From: Hymenoscyphus infarciens
Taxonomy: Eukaryota > Ascomycota > Leotiomycetes > Helotiales > Helotiaceae
Length of the DNA stretch: 32,657 nucleotides
NCBI GenBank assembly: GCA_001414345.1
Contig: LLCB01000466.1
Location: 1-32,657, forward strand
Direction of reading: 5' to 3'
Shown piece after piece: positions 21,518 to 31,799 of this stretch; the first letter of the stretch is position 1; each line of letters begins with the position of its first letter. Position numbers and translations under genes: made by a program. The notes under the pieces were generated by a model. That model had not been told where the DNA came from. It worked only from the letters and a program-made list of their open reading frames with translations, and made no database searches.

Positions 21518-21723
21518 TCAAGCAGCAATAGGCTGACTTTGAACAGGCAAACCCCCATTCACAGCCCCAGCCCCCTCCTCAACAGAACTTCAGGTTTCGT
21601 CTCCGCCGGGGCCTGTTCTTTGAGTGCCAATGCAGCCTCACGAGCATCGAGTTGAGCTTCCCTGGTGACGTGTGCCTCCTCGCGGGCAGCAATGGTATCT
21701 TCGCGGGCATCGAGGTCGGACAT
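21518..21723 (-). pseudogene. Small Ala/Arg/Glu-rich coiled-coil-like gene with an apparent 1-bp frameshift
   Basis: From ATG 21,723 the frame reads MSDLDAREDTIAAREEAH then VTREAQLDAREAALALKEQ and APAETKPE, with DARE/AARE repeats typical of a charged single helix. After KPE the frame runs into LLRRGLGL and stops at 21,559. One base over, the +2 frame continues as VEEGAGAVNGGLPVQSQPIAA and stops at 21,518. The total, 206 nt, is one base short of 69 codons, so a single-base deletion near 21,585 (or a sequencing error) would explain it. No GT-AG intron fits. The intact product would be about 68 residues. I do not recognise the family. Confidence 0.5.
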
Positions 21724-22302
21724 GATGAGGTAGGAAGGATGCTTGGTATAGTCGAGAGGTTATTGATAAAAGGATTGATCGTGAAGCGTTTCAGAAGAAT
21801 GAAGCTTAAAGAAGAAGAATACAAAAAAGGATAATCTACTAAGATCCTAAGCAAAGGAGAAGATGAGAGCAAGTATATACAACCCCAGCTCACACCAATA
21901 TTCAAGGAATCCCGAGAACGGTCGTGATGAAAAAAAATTGGGGATTTCCCCGTGGGGGATGAACCTCGTACAAGTCAACACTAGACAAACGTTCAACTCC
22001 CACTGCGCGTGATACAAGTACTCCCACGCTTTGGGCATATATGCACATCCTCCCACCCAAATTTCGCGTCCTCTGCTCCCTTCAATTCCAGCCCGCGTCT
22101 GAGTCCCACCTCACAGTGAGCGGAATGGACGCGAGATAGGTCAGACGAATTGTCCAACAAGAACGCAGTAGCACGTCAATTGAAGAGAAAAGTGACAGCT
22201 TGCTCGTATGCATGTACTAATTCCTGCAGATAGGGAAAGGAAAGACTCGATCCGAAGGATTTGGATTGGGGGATGTGTGTCCAGAGCTATCACATTTGGG
22301 TA
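21724..22302. other. Intergenic
   Basis: Upstream region of the small minus-strand gene. Open frames at 21,847-22,056 and 22,217-22,432 are short and unlike known proteins. No RNA gene is visible. Confidence 0.5.
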
Positions 22303-22581
22303 TCAATTGAAGTACACAGCAGACACGAGAAAACACATACAGATGTAAGCTGCAACATCGATTGGATTCAAAAAAATGGTGGGATACTCGTCTGCAGGAA
22401 TTGAGAGATGTCCCATTGAGCTGCACCAGCACTTACCAGTGATGGCTCTCTGTATTGTCATCAAGTGCAGTACAAACTCGACATCCCTAAACAGTAGTCC
22501 CCAAAGTAGAGCCCTTGCCCGGTCTCGGAGCCGTCGAGCAAGAACGCGAGGTCTTTCCACTAACAAAAAATTGAGCACCAA
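22303..22581 (-). other. Possible coding trace of unknown family
   Basis: A minus-strand frame from 22,581 reads RARALLWGLLFRDVEFVLHL. If a 45-nt GTAAGT...CTGCAG intron (22,392-22,436) is removed, it goes on as AITDEYPTIFLNPIDVAAYI and a hydrophobic end, stopping at 22,303. The FRxVEF block with a following Glu and hydrophobic helix is faintly like the sixth-seventh helix region of fungal RTA1-type membrane proteins, but the N-terminal two thirds are absent. It may be a gene remnant or chance. Confidence 0.18.
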
Positions 22582-22964
22582 TAGAGTTCCATGATCCTTC
22601 GCACCTGTCTAAAAAGAGAGGCAAGCGTAGAATAATCATGCAGGGTCAAATTTTGCAGTGAGTAACGTGGCAGGCGTGGGGTCCACATAACTGCCCTGGG
22701 GACGCGGGGTAAGTCGCATTCAAGACCAACGTCTAAATAGAGTCAAAAGCAAATCGAGGCGGACAACTCGATAGGTCAGATGGCAACAAGAGGGGGGGTG
22801 AAGACAATAAATTTCTGCACAGCTGAGAACCAATTGGTCTGCATACAAGTGCCATCACTTCAAGCACCAAAAGTGACACAGCATGCTGGGCCGGACTTCC
22901 GAAACCAGCCGTATGAAAAGCACTTGAGAAAACCATGTTGTGTTCTATTTGACAGCAGGCCCCT

Positions 22965-24977
22965 TTAAGTATACGAGACAAAGGGCAGTCCAGCCTCTTG
23001 CTGGATGATCTCAAGAGCTTGTATAACCTTTTCATCTTCGTATCTACAACTTCATCAGTACTGCAGAGATCACTCCGAGCGCAATCACTTACCTTCGGCC
23101 GACAAGCTGCAAGCTTATGGGAGCATCTTTATATCCTTCAGCGCCATGTTCTTGCCACAGCTCCCAATTCTCTTTATCCAATTCATTTCTAGGCTCGTGT
23201 GTCTCAGGCATAGAATCTCTCGAGACGTCGACCTTATCGACGGGAAATACAAGTCCCGGATAATCAAGTAGATTCCACTGACTGTTATACCCCCACCACT
23301 TTGAGGTATCGAGTTTAGGTGCAGACCCAGGTCCAACAGGGCAAAGAATGACGTCTACCATTCCTTCGAGTTCACCATATGGCCCGGTCGATGTAGCTGT
23401 GGAATTCCAGAGTTGTGCGTATTCAGTACGATATTCGTTCCGTTTCCTGGTTGCTTCGTAGAGAGTAGGGATAGTGTGAGTAGTAACGTATTTGTTTTTA
23501 ATGATGTGATCCGACAATGGGCGGAAAGGCTCGCCTGAACTTTCAATTGCTGTTGTTTGCTCGGCACCGCCATCGCAGAAGTAGAGGTTTGCCTATATTA
23601 ACATTAGATTTTTGCGCGGGCCGAGAGTGCAATGGCTTACAATGATTTCCCAGGCGAGGTCGTGCTTGTACGGCTTCCAGTCAATAATCTCAACATTGCC
23701 CTTTGCCTTCAATTTTTCGACGACCTGCTTCAGAGCTCTAGTGACTGGAGGGTGTGGTTTGACTACGCCGTCGTCCCATATCACCGCCACCTTAAGCCTT
23801 TTGCCCTCGAAGAAGTTTTCATCTTTCCAGGGATAAGGGAGAAGGGTTGGCTCTTGGTACCAGGGCTTTGCATCGATGATAGTCTTGAGAAGGAGTTTGC
23901 ATCCTTCTAGACTGGTTGACATGGGTCCAATAGCGGGTACAATTTGCTCCTGGGTTAACGTTAGAGAGTGAGGTAAAAACAGAAGGACTGAGGATAGTAA
24001 GTACTTGTCCTCCCCCACAAGCGATCGAACCCGAGAGTGGAAGTCGAGCTGAAGTGGGTTTCATCCCATAAATACCTACGTCTAATTAGCAACATCACAA
24101 CATAATTCCCTGCCGAGCCTGCCGAGCATACCACAACAAGCAGAGGGGCAACGAATTGATCCACCAATATCTGTTCCAATGCCCAAGCACGACCCTCTGA
24201 AGCCAATCAAAGCCCCCTCTCCGCCCGAAGACCCTCCGCAGGTTAAAGTAGTGTTGAAAGGATTCGTTGTCACTCTAAGTTCTGTCAGCACCTAGCCTAG
24301 ACTTCTGCACCCGCATATTCCCTCATACCCATATATATTGTTGCTCGTTTCCAAATGCATCAAAGACTGAGGTTGGGTGGTTCTAGCATAAAACACAGCA
24401 CCAGCATTCCATAGAATACGCAGAATCAAAGCATCATCCTCAGCAACTCCCCCTACCCAGCTAATGAATCCAGCATTGTGATCTAGACCCTTCATACCAA
24501 CGTGCTCTTTGACACTAATAGGAATACCATGTAAAGGACCGACGGGTTTGCCATTCTTGGCCAGGTATTCATCGAGGAAAGCTGCACGTTCGAGGGCTCG
24601 GGAGGGAAGGAGTTCCGTGATACAATTGGTCTAAGTAGGAGAAGAGTCAGCATATTCCATGCGAGTTTCAACTGCCAGTTTCTTACCAATTTCTGTGCTA
24701 GAGCAGCCCGTCGAAGGAAGGCTTGGGCAACAGCAACAGCACTGATCTCACTCTTTGCTAGTTGTGCCGCAAGGTCTTCAGTCGTGGTCTCTGTAATCTG
24801 AATTTCTTCTGCAGTAAGTAACTCCTTTGCGATTGGAAGGGTATTGAGAGCTATCTCTGGGAGCGTCTCAGGGAAAGCGGGCTTAATCTCCGCGAGGGTG
24901 GCATCCCGATACTTTTGCCTATCTGCTGCAACTTCCTGCCAGGTCGCCCCGGATTTTATAGTAACAACTGCTGCCAT
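22965..24977 (-). CDS. Amidase signature enzyme, acetamidase/fungal amidase type
   Basis: Seven exons (24,977-24,687; 24,630-24,329; 24,274-24,132; 24,075-24,005; 23,949-23,641; 23,592-23,093; 23,043-22,965) splice to 1,695 nt, 564 residues, the usual size of AmdS-type amidases. It hydrolyses a carboxylic amide to acid and ammonia. The Ser-cisSer-Lys triad is visible: K138 in [14 protein letters not shown]213 in [14 protein letters not shown] and S237 in [11 protein letters not shown], with the 75 and 24 residue spacings known from fatty acid amide hydrolase. [13 protein letters not shown] and AIGPMSTS follow as in the family. Introns are 48-56 nt. At the third intron the acceptor at 24,076 (ACGTAG) is preferred over TTAG six bases earlier because it gives CCGIYG and a better branch-point distance. 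No signal peptide is seen. The promoter has a GATA cluster. Confidence 0.93.
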
Positions 24978-25042
24978 ATTATAGATGTATTGGAGAGAAA
25001 TGAGGGCGAGAAGAGGTAGAGAAAGAGGAAGAGAAGGAGAGT

Positions 25043-25132
25043 GATAGTTGATATACTCAATATCAATCAGAGCAAAGACGTATCCTTCCAGACAGCTTTG
25101 CCCGGCACGAAGCCTATCAGCCTATCTCGATA
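25043..25132 (-). promoter_or_regulatory. GATA cluster in the amidase promoter
   Basis: Seven GATA cores on either strand fall within 90 bp: 25,043, 25,050, 25,061, 25,081, 25,115, 25,123 and 25,129. Three fit the HGATAR consensus (at 25,043, 25,115 and 25,123). The cluster is 66-155 bp upstream of the amidase ATG. Fungal amidase genes such as amdS are classic targets of AreA/Nit2-type GATA factors, so nitrogen derepression is the likely reading. Confidence 0.6.
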
Positions 25133-25440
25133 CCTAGTCGGAAGATGCCCGATTTATGGATGGTAGTACATAGAGGAGATAGCACCAGTACTCGTAGTTG
25201 GCAGAGGCCGGGGTGGTGGGAAGATGGGAAGGTGGGGTAGTGACTTTGGGAGAGGTGAAGCTTGATAAGAGTCCTGTGGTGGTTCCGTAAGGCTGAGAAA
25301 GGAAGTCGCATCGAAGTGAGGGGCAGTGCCGATATTTGCTCCGACTTGCGAGGTTTTGGCCGAACTTCTCCTACTGTGCCTTTCAGTTTATGTGTTTTAG
25401 CTAAACAGATGAATTAGAGACAACTAGTACTTTCAAGAAA
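25133..25440. other. Right edge of the gene island
   Basis: Normal-composition non-coding DNA, giving way to RIP-like AT-rich DNA between about 25,390 and 25,440. A minus-strand open frame at 25,117-25,311 has no support. Confidence 0.6.
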
Positions 25441-26026
25441 TTTATAACTGATTTACACCTTCCTTCTATAATGTTTTATAGAATTTAATTATTTAAATAA
25501 GCTTAAAGAACTAAAGTTATATAATCTTATTAGAACTATTAAAGAAGAATAAAAGATAATCTTTTATATTTATATTTTAATAATATTTAGAAAGGGTTTA
25601 TAGTGAATTGAGGAATCAGCTTATTAAGTAAGAAGGAGATATATATATATATACCTCCTCTTATACTAAGTAACCTCTATTCTACTAATAACACTTTCTA
25701 TCGCTTTTAACGTCTTATTTAGTATTAAGCTCTTTTTTAACCTAATAATATTCTTATCTATCTATCGAGGATGTCTCTGAAGCGTAGTAAATAAGTCGCT
25801 TATAAGAGCGTTATTACTAAGGCTAGTAATAGAGCTACTAAGACGCTCCGAGCTTAACTAGTAGAAGACGATAATATCGAAGACGATAAACGTAATAGAT
25901 AAGTTAGCGAAGCACGCTATAATACTTAAGTAGCTATATAAGTACGATATACTACCTAGAACGCTACTACTAATTAAGATAATACTATAAACAGCGCTTA
26001 CTATCTAGCCTATTAAAGAAGATAAG
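25440..26026. other. AT-rich RIP-like DNA with a decayed frame
   Basis: CA/TG-poor sequence. From ATG 25,771 the plus strand reads MSLKRSK*VAYKSVITKASNRATKTLRA before further TAG/TAA stops. It looks like the N-terminus of a basic repeat-encoded protein, perhaps a gag, but I cannot assign a family. It ends at the LTR of element C. Confidence 0.4.
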
Positions 26027-26404
26027 TATAATAGCACGAAATATATATAACTATAGTAGAGATATATAGGAGTACGTATAGAAGAATAACGTAAATAAAT
26101 ACTAGACACTAATATAAAAGAAAATAATAACTATTCTTCTTCTATACTAAGTATAAACATCTATATATAAGAGGTTAGAGACTACTAAGTCCTAATAAGA
26201 ATAATAACCAAGTCCTTTCTAATATAGCTACTAAAATAATAAGAGCTTTAAAGCTAAATATATAAGACCTTAAAACAAAACATATAATATCTAATTCTTA
26301 CTCTCTTTAACACCTTCTATCTAATAAGTCGTAGAAGTATTAGTAGTCGTAGAAGTATTAGCAGTTCTACAAATACTAATAATTTAGAATAGTATATTAT
26401 TATA
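26027..26404 (-). repeat. LTR of element C (about 378 bp, with deletions)
   Basis: The reverse complement matches 3469-3943, for example TAGCACGAAATATATATAAC against the GGCACGAAATATATATAAC complement of element A. It is about 97 bp shorter. Part of the loss, near 26,385, looks like deletion between short repeats (AGAATAG). Confidence 0.75.
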
Positions 26405-27716
26405 TCCTCTCTTCTTTAAAAAGACTCGTTCTAAGTCTTTAGTTATCGATTAATATAGTATTAAGTCAATTAGATTATTACTTATATATTTATTATAAAG
26501 AATATAACTTATCTACTATTATAGTATCTAGTAGTTAGAGTAGAGTCGGTAGCTAGTAGTATTAGTATTTTAAGAGATAATCGTTCTTTATTTACTATTA
26601 TATATTATATAATAATAAATATAAACAGAAGAGAGGCTAATTATTAGCTAATAAGTAAGAAGCGATATACTACTATAGAGTTATTATATTCTTACTATTA
26701 TCGTATATTATAATAGTAATTATTAAGTAATAAATAACAATTATAAGTAATAGCTATTATTATAAGTAGTATATTAGTAGACGACTTTTCTTTAATTCTA
26801 ACTTCTCTTCTTCTTTTCTTTTTATCTAAAATAATATATATATAGTAAGAATACCTTCTAATTAAGTATATTCTTATATACTAACTTTTATTCTAAAATA
26901 TATATATATATTATATATATATACTAAAGTAAGTCTTTCTCTTCTTTATTAGACCTAATTTAGAGCTAATCTAATATAGTAAAATATCTCTCTTATATTC
27001 TCCTAGTATACTTCTAGCTACCTACCAAGTCTACTATATTTAGTACTTTTAAGTAAAATCTTAGAATAAAGATTACATCTATACTTTTAAGAAGCTAAAG
27101 TTAAAAAAGTATAGTTACTATATTAAGTAGAATACTATATATATCTTAGTAAGTTTAATTCTAAATATATACTAAATCTGTTCTAACTTAGGTAGTTACT
27201 ATAGTTTATAAGGAAGGAGTTTAGTAAGCTTAAGCTTAAGAAAGAGAAGAAGGAGATTAAGAAGGCTACTAAGGCTTTAGATAAGGTATTAGTTATTACT
27301 AGTATAGAGGTACTAAAGAATAGTTTAAAAGTATAGTTTATACTCTTAGAAGAGACTTAGGCGCTTCGCGCTAAGGTTACTATAAGTACCTCTTACTTAT
27401 TAGAGAGGTTTTAGTTACTAATATTTAATAGTTCTTATATTATACTATAAAGAGTAAGACCTCTATCTAAACCTAGGTTTAAGTCCTCTTTAAGGCCTAT
27501 CTAAAGAGTTTATAGACGTCTCCTCTAAAGCTAGTTATAGAAGGTTATTAAGGTAAGAAGCGTTCTTATAAGAAGGAAGTAGTAGAGAAAGAGCCGATTT
27601 AGGCTTCTTACGCTTAGGAGAGTAGAGAGAAGAATAATAAGTTAGAGGAAGGAGAGGCTATAGCTTAAAGAGAGTTAGTAGGCTCTATTTTAGTAGTAAC
27701 TTAGTCTTAGTTCTTA
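26027..27716 (-). mobile_element. Gypsy element C, LTR end (inverted, truncated relative of element A)
   Basis: Reading the minus strand, an accessory segment like that of element A (about 27,716 down to 26,426) leads to a polypurine tract (26,425-26,405) and a 3' LTR (26,404-26,027). The join to pol is lost, because the LTR of plus-strand element B starts immediately at 27,717, exactly where pol sequence would resume. This suggests B inserted into C or rearranged with it. RIP-type transitions are heavy. Confidence 0.8.
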
Positions 27717-28191
27717 TGATAGCATGCTATTCTGGATTATTATATAATAGCACTATTCTGAATTATTAGCATTCGTGAAACTACCGATACTTCTAAGTAG
27801 TACCGATACCTCTAATATCTCTAGGGCTGAGATTACGAATAACTAATACTTATATAAGCGAAGTGTTAAAGGTATTAATATCCGACATTTATATATAGAA
27901 GGGATTAAGGTTTAGATATTATATATTTAGCTTTCTAAAAGATTAAAGGTTATATATTTAGCTTTTTAGCTCTTATTATTTAGTATTAGTTATATTAGAT
28001 AAGGCTCGGTTATTATTATTATTAGAACTTAGAAGCTTCTAACCTTCTTATATATAAACGTTTATATTTAGTATAGTAGAGAGATAGTTATTATTTTCTT
28101 TTATATTAGTACCTAGTATCTATATACGTTATTCTACTATACGTACTCCTATATGCTTCTACTATAGTTATATATATTTTATACTATTATA
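27717..28191 (+). repeat. 5' LTR of Gypsy element B (475 bp)
   Basis: It starts TGATAGCATGCTATTCTGG and ends TACTATTATA, colinear with 3469-3943 and identical in length. The start keeps the canonical TG. The end TA is most simply CA after RIP. Confidence 0.88.
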
Positions 28192-28699
28192 AAAAAATAA
28201 TAACTCTTCTTTACTAATAATAACCTTTATAATATCTCTTTTAAGCTTATTATTACTTTTTTTATTTCGATTTCGATTTAGTCTCTAATTAGACTATAAT
28301 AATATATTTTTAAATAGCTAGGATTTTAGAGATCTCTTAGATAGCTAGTAATACTAGGGTTTAGTATCTATATAGATAGCTAGTAAAAATCGTATTTTAT
28401 ATATTAAGAGATTAGAATATACTAAGTATTCCTAAGAATCCTAATAACCCTCTCTATATAGGGATTACTATATATAATTTAAATAGTTAATAATATAAAC
28501 AGTTATCTAGAAAACTCTTAAATCGCCTCTTTACCCTCCTCTCTTAATTTAATATTTAATATATTAGAATCTAGAGCAACTCTAGATCTCTTCTAAGCTC
28601 CGCTCTTAAGTATAGAGCCCCTCTATAAGTAATAAAGTTAAGCCTCTACTAAAAGGTCTCTAACTTAGTACCGTAGCTCTAAGAATACTAAGAAGCCTA

Positions 28700-29870
28700 A
28701 GAATAATAAAGGTAAAAGCCTAGCGCCTAGAAGCTAGAGAGATTAATAAGACTTCTCTAATATAGATAAGATATAGAGTATAATCTAAGCTATAAAGGCT
28801 AAGGATTAAGAAAAAGAATAGAAAATTTTAAAGTAAGATAATCGAATTACTTAATTATTAGACCTAGTATAGTAAATTAGTCGACAACTACTAAATAACA
28901 ACTATAGTCTAAGTCCTCTCTAACCTATATAAACACCTCCTTCTATCTCTTTAAACTATTATTAGAGATAAGACTCTACCTCTAATATTCCTTCTTTATA
29001 ATAACCTTCTCTATATCTATAACTTAAAAGTACTCTAAAAGTCTTTTAACCTATTAAAAGTAAGATTATAGAGAAAATTAAACCTTTAAATAATAATACT
29101 TTACTTACTTATAAGTAATAGAAGATATCTATATATAATAGACTCTAAGTAAACACTAACTATTACTATATACCTAAAACTTATAAAGCCCTTATCTAAG
29201 GAACGACTATAAAACTTGCTAGGAACTACTTAGAGCTCTAATATAAGTCTAATTTAAGTAATATAGCTTTTAAAGATTAATAAGATATAATTAAACTTTT
29301 TAATTTCTACTTCTTAACTAGTTATAAGAAGAAGGATACTTAGAATAAATTTTAAGTCTTATAAATAGGTAGAAAGGGTTATATAAAAGAAACTTTTTTA
29401 GATTTTAGAGTATACTTCTTAAGTATAGCTATACTTAGAGGAATACTAGAGTTAGAAAGATTTTACTCGATATAGGATAAGATTATACTATAGCTCTAAA
29501 GTAGCTCTACTTTAACTAAGAGAGATTAGAATTATAATTTTAATAAGATAGTAGTATATCTTTTAGCCTTAGATAAAGAAAAGTACTAAAATATAGAGTT
29601 ATTTATAACTAGTACTATAGCTAAACTAATTAGTATAACCTTATTATTTAAAAAGATAAGTACTTTTTAATCTTCTTTTAGCTCTACTCTAAAAACCTCT
29701 CTACTCTTATATAGACTTAATCCTATATCTTAGAAGATTTTATAAACTCTTAGACTATTTTCTACTAATAAAAAATTAAAGACTATATTAATAAACCGAG
29801 TCCTTACTAGTATAAATTATTACTATTATAGTAAGCCTAGGTATTTTAAACCTAATTACTCTAATCTTCT
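28700..29870 (+). pseudogene. Gag of element B with zinc knuckle (decayed)
   Basis: The region near 29,210-29,480 reads as a retrotransposon gag (ELFNFYFLTSYKKKDTQNKF when stops are read as Gln). At 29,818-29,860 YYYYSKPRYFKPNY corresponds to a CCHC knuckle of the form CxxCxKPGHFKPNC, with Cys and His changed to Tyr and Gly to Arg. Each change is explained by C-to-T or G-to-A. Confidence 0.7.
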
Positions 29871-30098
29871 TACTATTAATAAGATAGATAATTAACCTAA
29901 ATAAGAATAACCTTCTAAAGAGTACTCTAACTCTAAGCTAAGTTAAGAGGAAAACGAAGAGACCTAGGTAAAAATTCCTTCTTAAGTCTATATAAATATA
30001 ATCTAGCTAGACTTAATCTTTCTAAGCTTATAAGAGGAAAACAATTCCTTATAAATACTACTCTTAGTATATAAGAATATAGTATTAAAATATAAGCT

Positions 30099-30420
30099 TT
30101 AGTAGATATAAGAGTAAATAGATACCTATTTCTAAATCAGCCTCTAGCTTTATACTTATTAAAGTTAATAAGTTTAAAGATTTAGAGATTACTATATATA
30201 GTATCTATTTATAGATATAATAATAGTACTAAAAGCTAGGTAAATTAGTTTATATAACTATATTTAAATATTAATAAACGTTATATTCTTAACTACCTCT
30301 TTATTATCCTAGACCTTAGATAGTAAGACTTAATTATTAGTAATAAATAGTTAAACTACTTTAAAGTCTTTTTTAACCTTTTAAAGAGCTAGATTATTTA
30401 ACTAGCTAATTACCTCTTAA
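30099..30420 (+). pseudogene. Retropepsin-like protease region of element B (decayed)
   Basis: LVDIRVNRYLFLNQPLA corresponds to the fungal Gypsy LxDTGANxYLFI active-site segment. The expected DTG reads D-I-R, which RIP-type changes (ACA to ATA, GGA to AGA) explain. Confidence 0.55.
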
Positions 30421-30989
30421 CTCCCTACTATAGTAAAGAAATTTTACTTTCTCTTTCTAGCTAGAACTAGAAACTCTTTTTAAATTACTAGTTAGATATA
30501 AATTAAAGAGAATATACTATCTAGTAATAAGAAAGATATAAAAAAGGTAGACTTATAAATATTGCTAAGTTATTATTTCTATCTATAATAACACCTCTTA
30601 AAATTTTAATATCTAACTTTAGTTTAAAGCTTTTATAAACTACTAGTATAGCCTTAAAAGGCTAGACCTTATACTCCTTTATCTATAAAATAAGTATAAA
30701 CATAATATATTATAATATAAAACAGCCTAATTTAGAATTTTATATAATAAGCCTTTATAAGCTAGATTAGGTTATTAATAAGAGATTAGCTCTTTTCTAA
30801 GACAACGATAAGATAAGAGCTCTAATATAGGCCTAACTCTTAAAGTATTACTTATCTTATAAAGACGTATTCTTAAAAGTAGCTTCTAATAAGCTCTCTC
30901 TTTACTAAGAATATAACTATAAGATTACTTTAAATAAGCTACTTCTTAACTCCTTTTCGCTTTTATATTAACAGTTAACTATAGAGCTT

Positions 30990-31560
30990 AAAGCTATAAA
31001 GAAGTATCTTATAAAGAATCTAGATAAGAGGTTTATTATTAATAGTAATAGCTCTTTTACCTCTCTAGTACTCTTTATTAAAAAGGCTAATAGTAATAAG
31101 TTATAGTTTTATATTAATTATAAAAAGCTAAATACTCTAACCTAAAATAATCCCTACCTAATCCCTTATATTAATAAGCTCCTTTCTAAAATAAGAATAG
31201 CTAAAATCTTTACTAAATTAGATATTAGATAAGCTTTCTATTATATCTAAATAGACCCTAAATTAGAAGAGATAACTATATTTAGAACTAAGTATAGTAT
31301 ATATAAATATAAGGTCCTTTCTTTTAGACTTTATAATAGCTCTACTACTTATTAATATTATATAAATAATATCTTAATCAACTATCTAAACAACTTCTAT
31401 ATTATCTACTTAGATAATATTTTAATTTATTTAGATATTATTAAAGAATATAAAGAATAGATTAAGAAGGTTTTAAATTAGCTCTAAGAAGTAAGACTTT
31501 AAATAGATATTAAGAAAAACGAATTTAGTATTACTAGAGTTAAATACTTAAGATTTATCT
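30990..31560 (+). pseudogene. Reverse transcriptase of element B (decayed, YxDD mutated)
   Basis: Blocks are LFIKKANSNKL, LNTLT...PYLIPYINKLL, FTKLDIRQAFYYI and VLSFRLYNSSTTYQYYIN (stop read as Gln), followed by IIYLDNILIYL (31,401-31,431), the polymerase active site. The expected second Asp of YLDD is Asn (GAT to AAT at 31,416-31,418). RFIGFYKQFIKGYTKIAKPL follows, the usual end of RT. Stops and active-site loss make it inert. Confidence 0.85.
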
Positions 31561-31799
31561 TAACTATAAAAGGACTTAAAGTTAACTCTAAAAAAGTAGA
31601 GCCTTTATAAAACTAGGTCTAACCTAATACTATAATAGGTATAAAGTCTTATCTAAGGTTTATAGGATTCTATAAATAATTTATTAAAGGTTATACTAAA
31701 ATTGCTAAACCTTTAACTATAATAATACGCTTTATAGAGCTGTTTCTATAAACACTTAAATATAATAAAGCCTTTAAAGTACTAAGGACTAGGCTACTT

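Noticed and set aside
22733..23035. 100-codon minus-strand frame overlapping the amidase 3' end
   Set aside because: It is the out-of-frame shadow of the last amidase exon plus 3' UTR.
13649..24977. Secondary metabolite gene cluster
   Set aside because: No polyketide synthase, peptide synthetase, terpene synthase or transporter is present, and RIB7 is primary metabolism.
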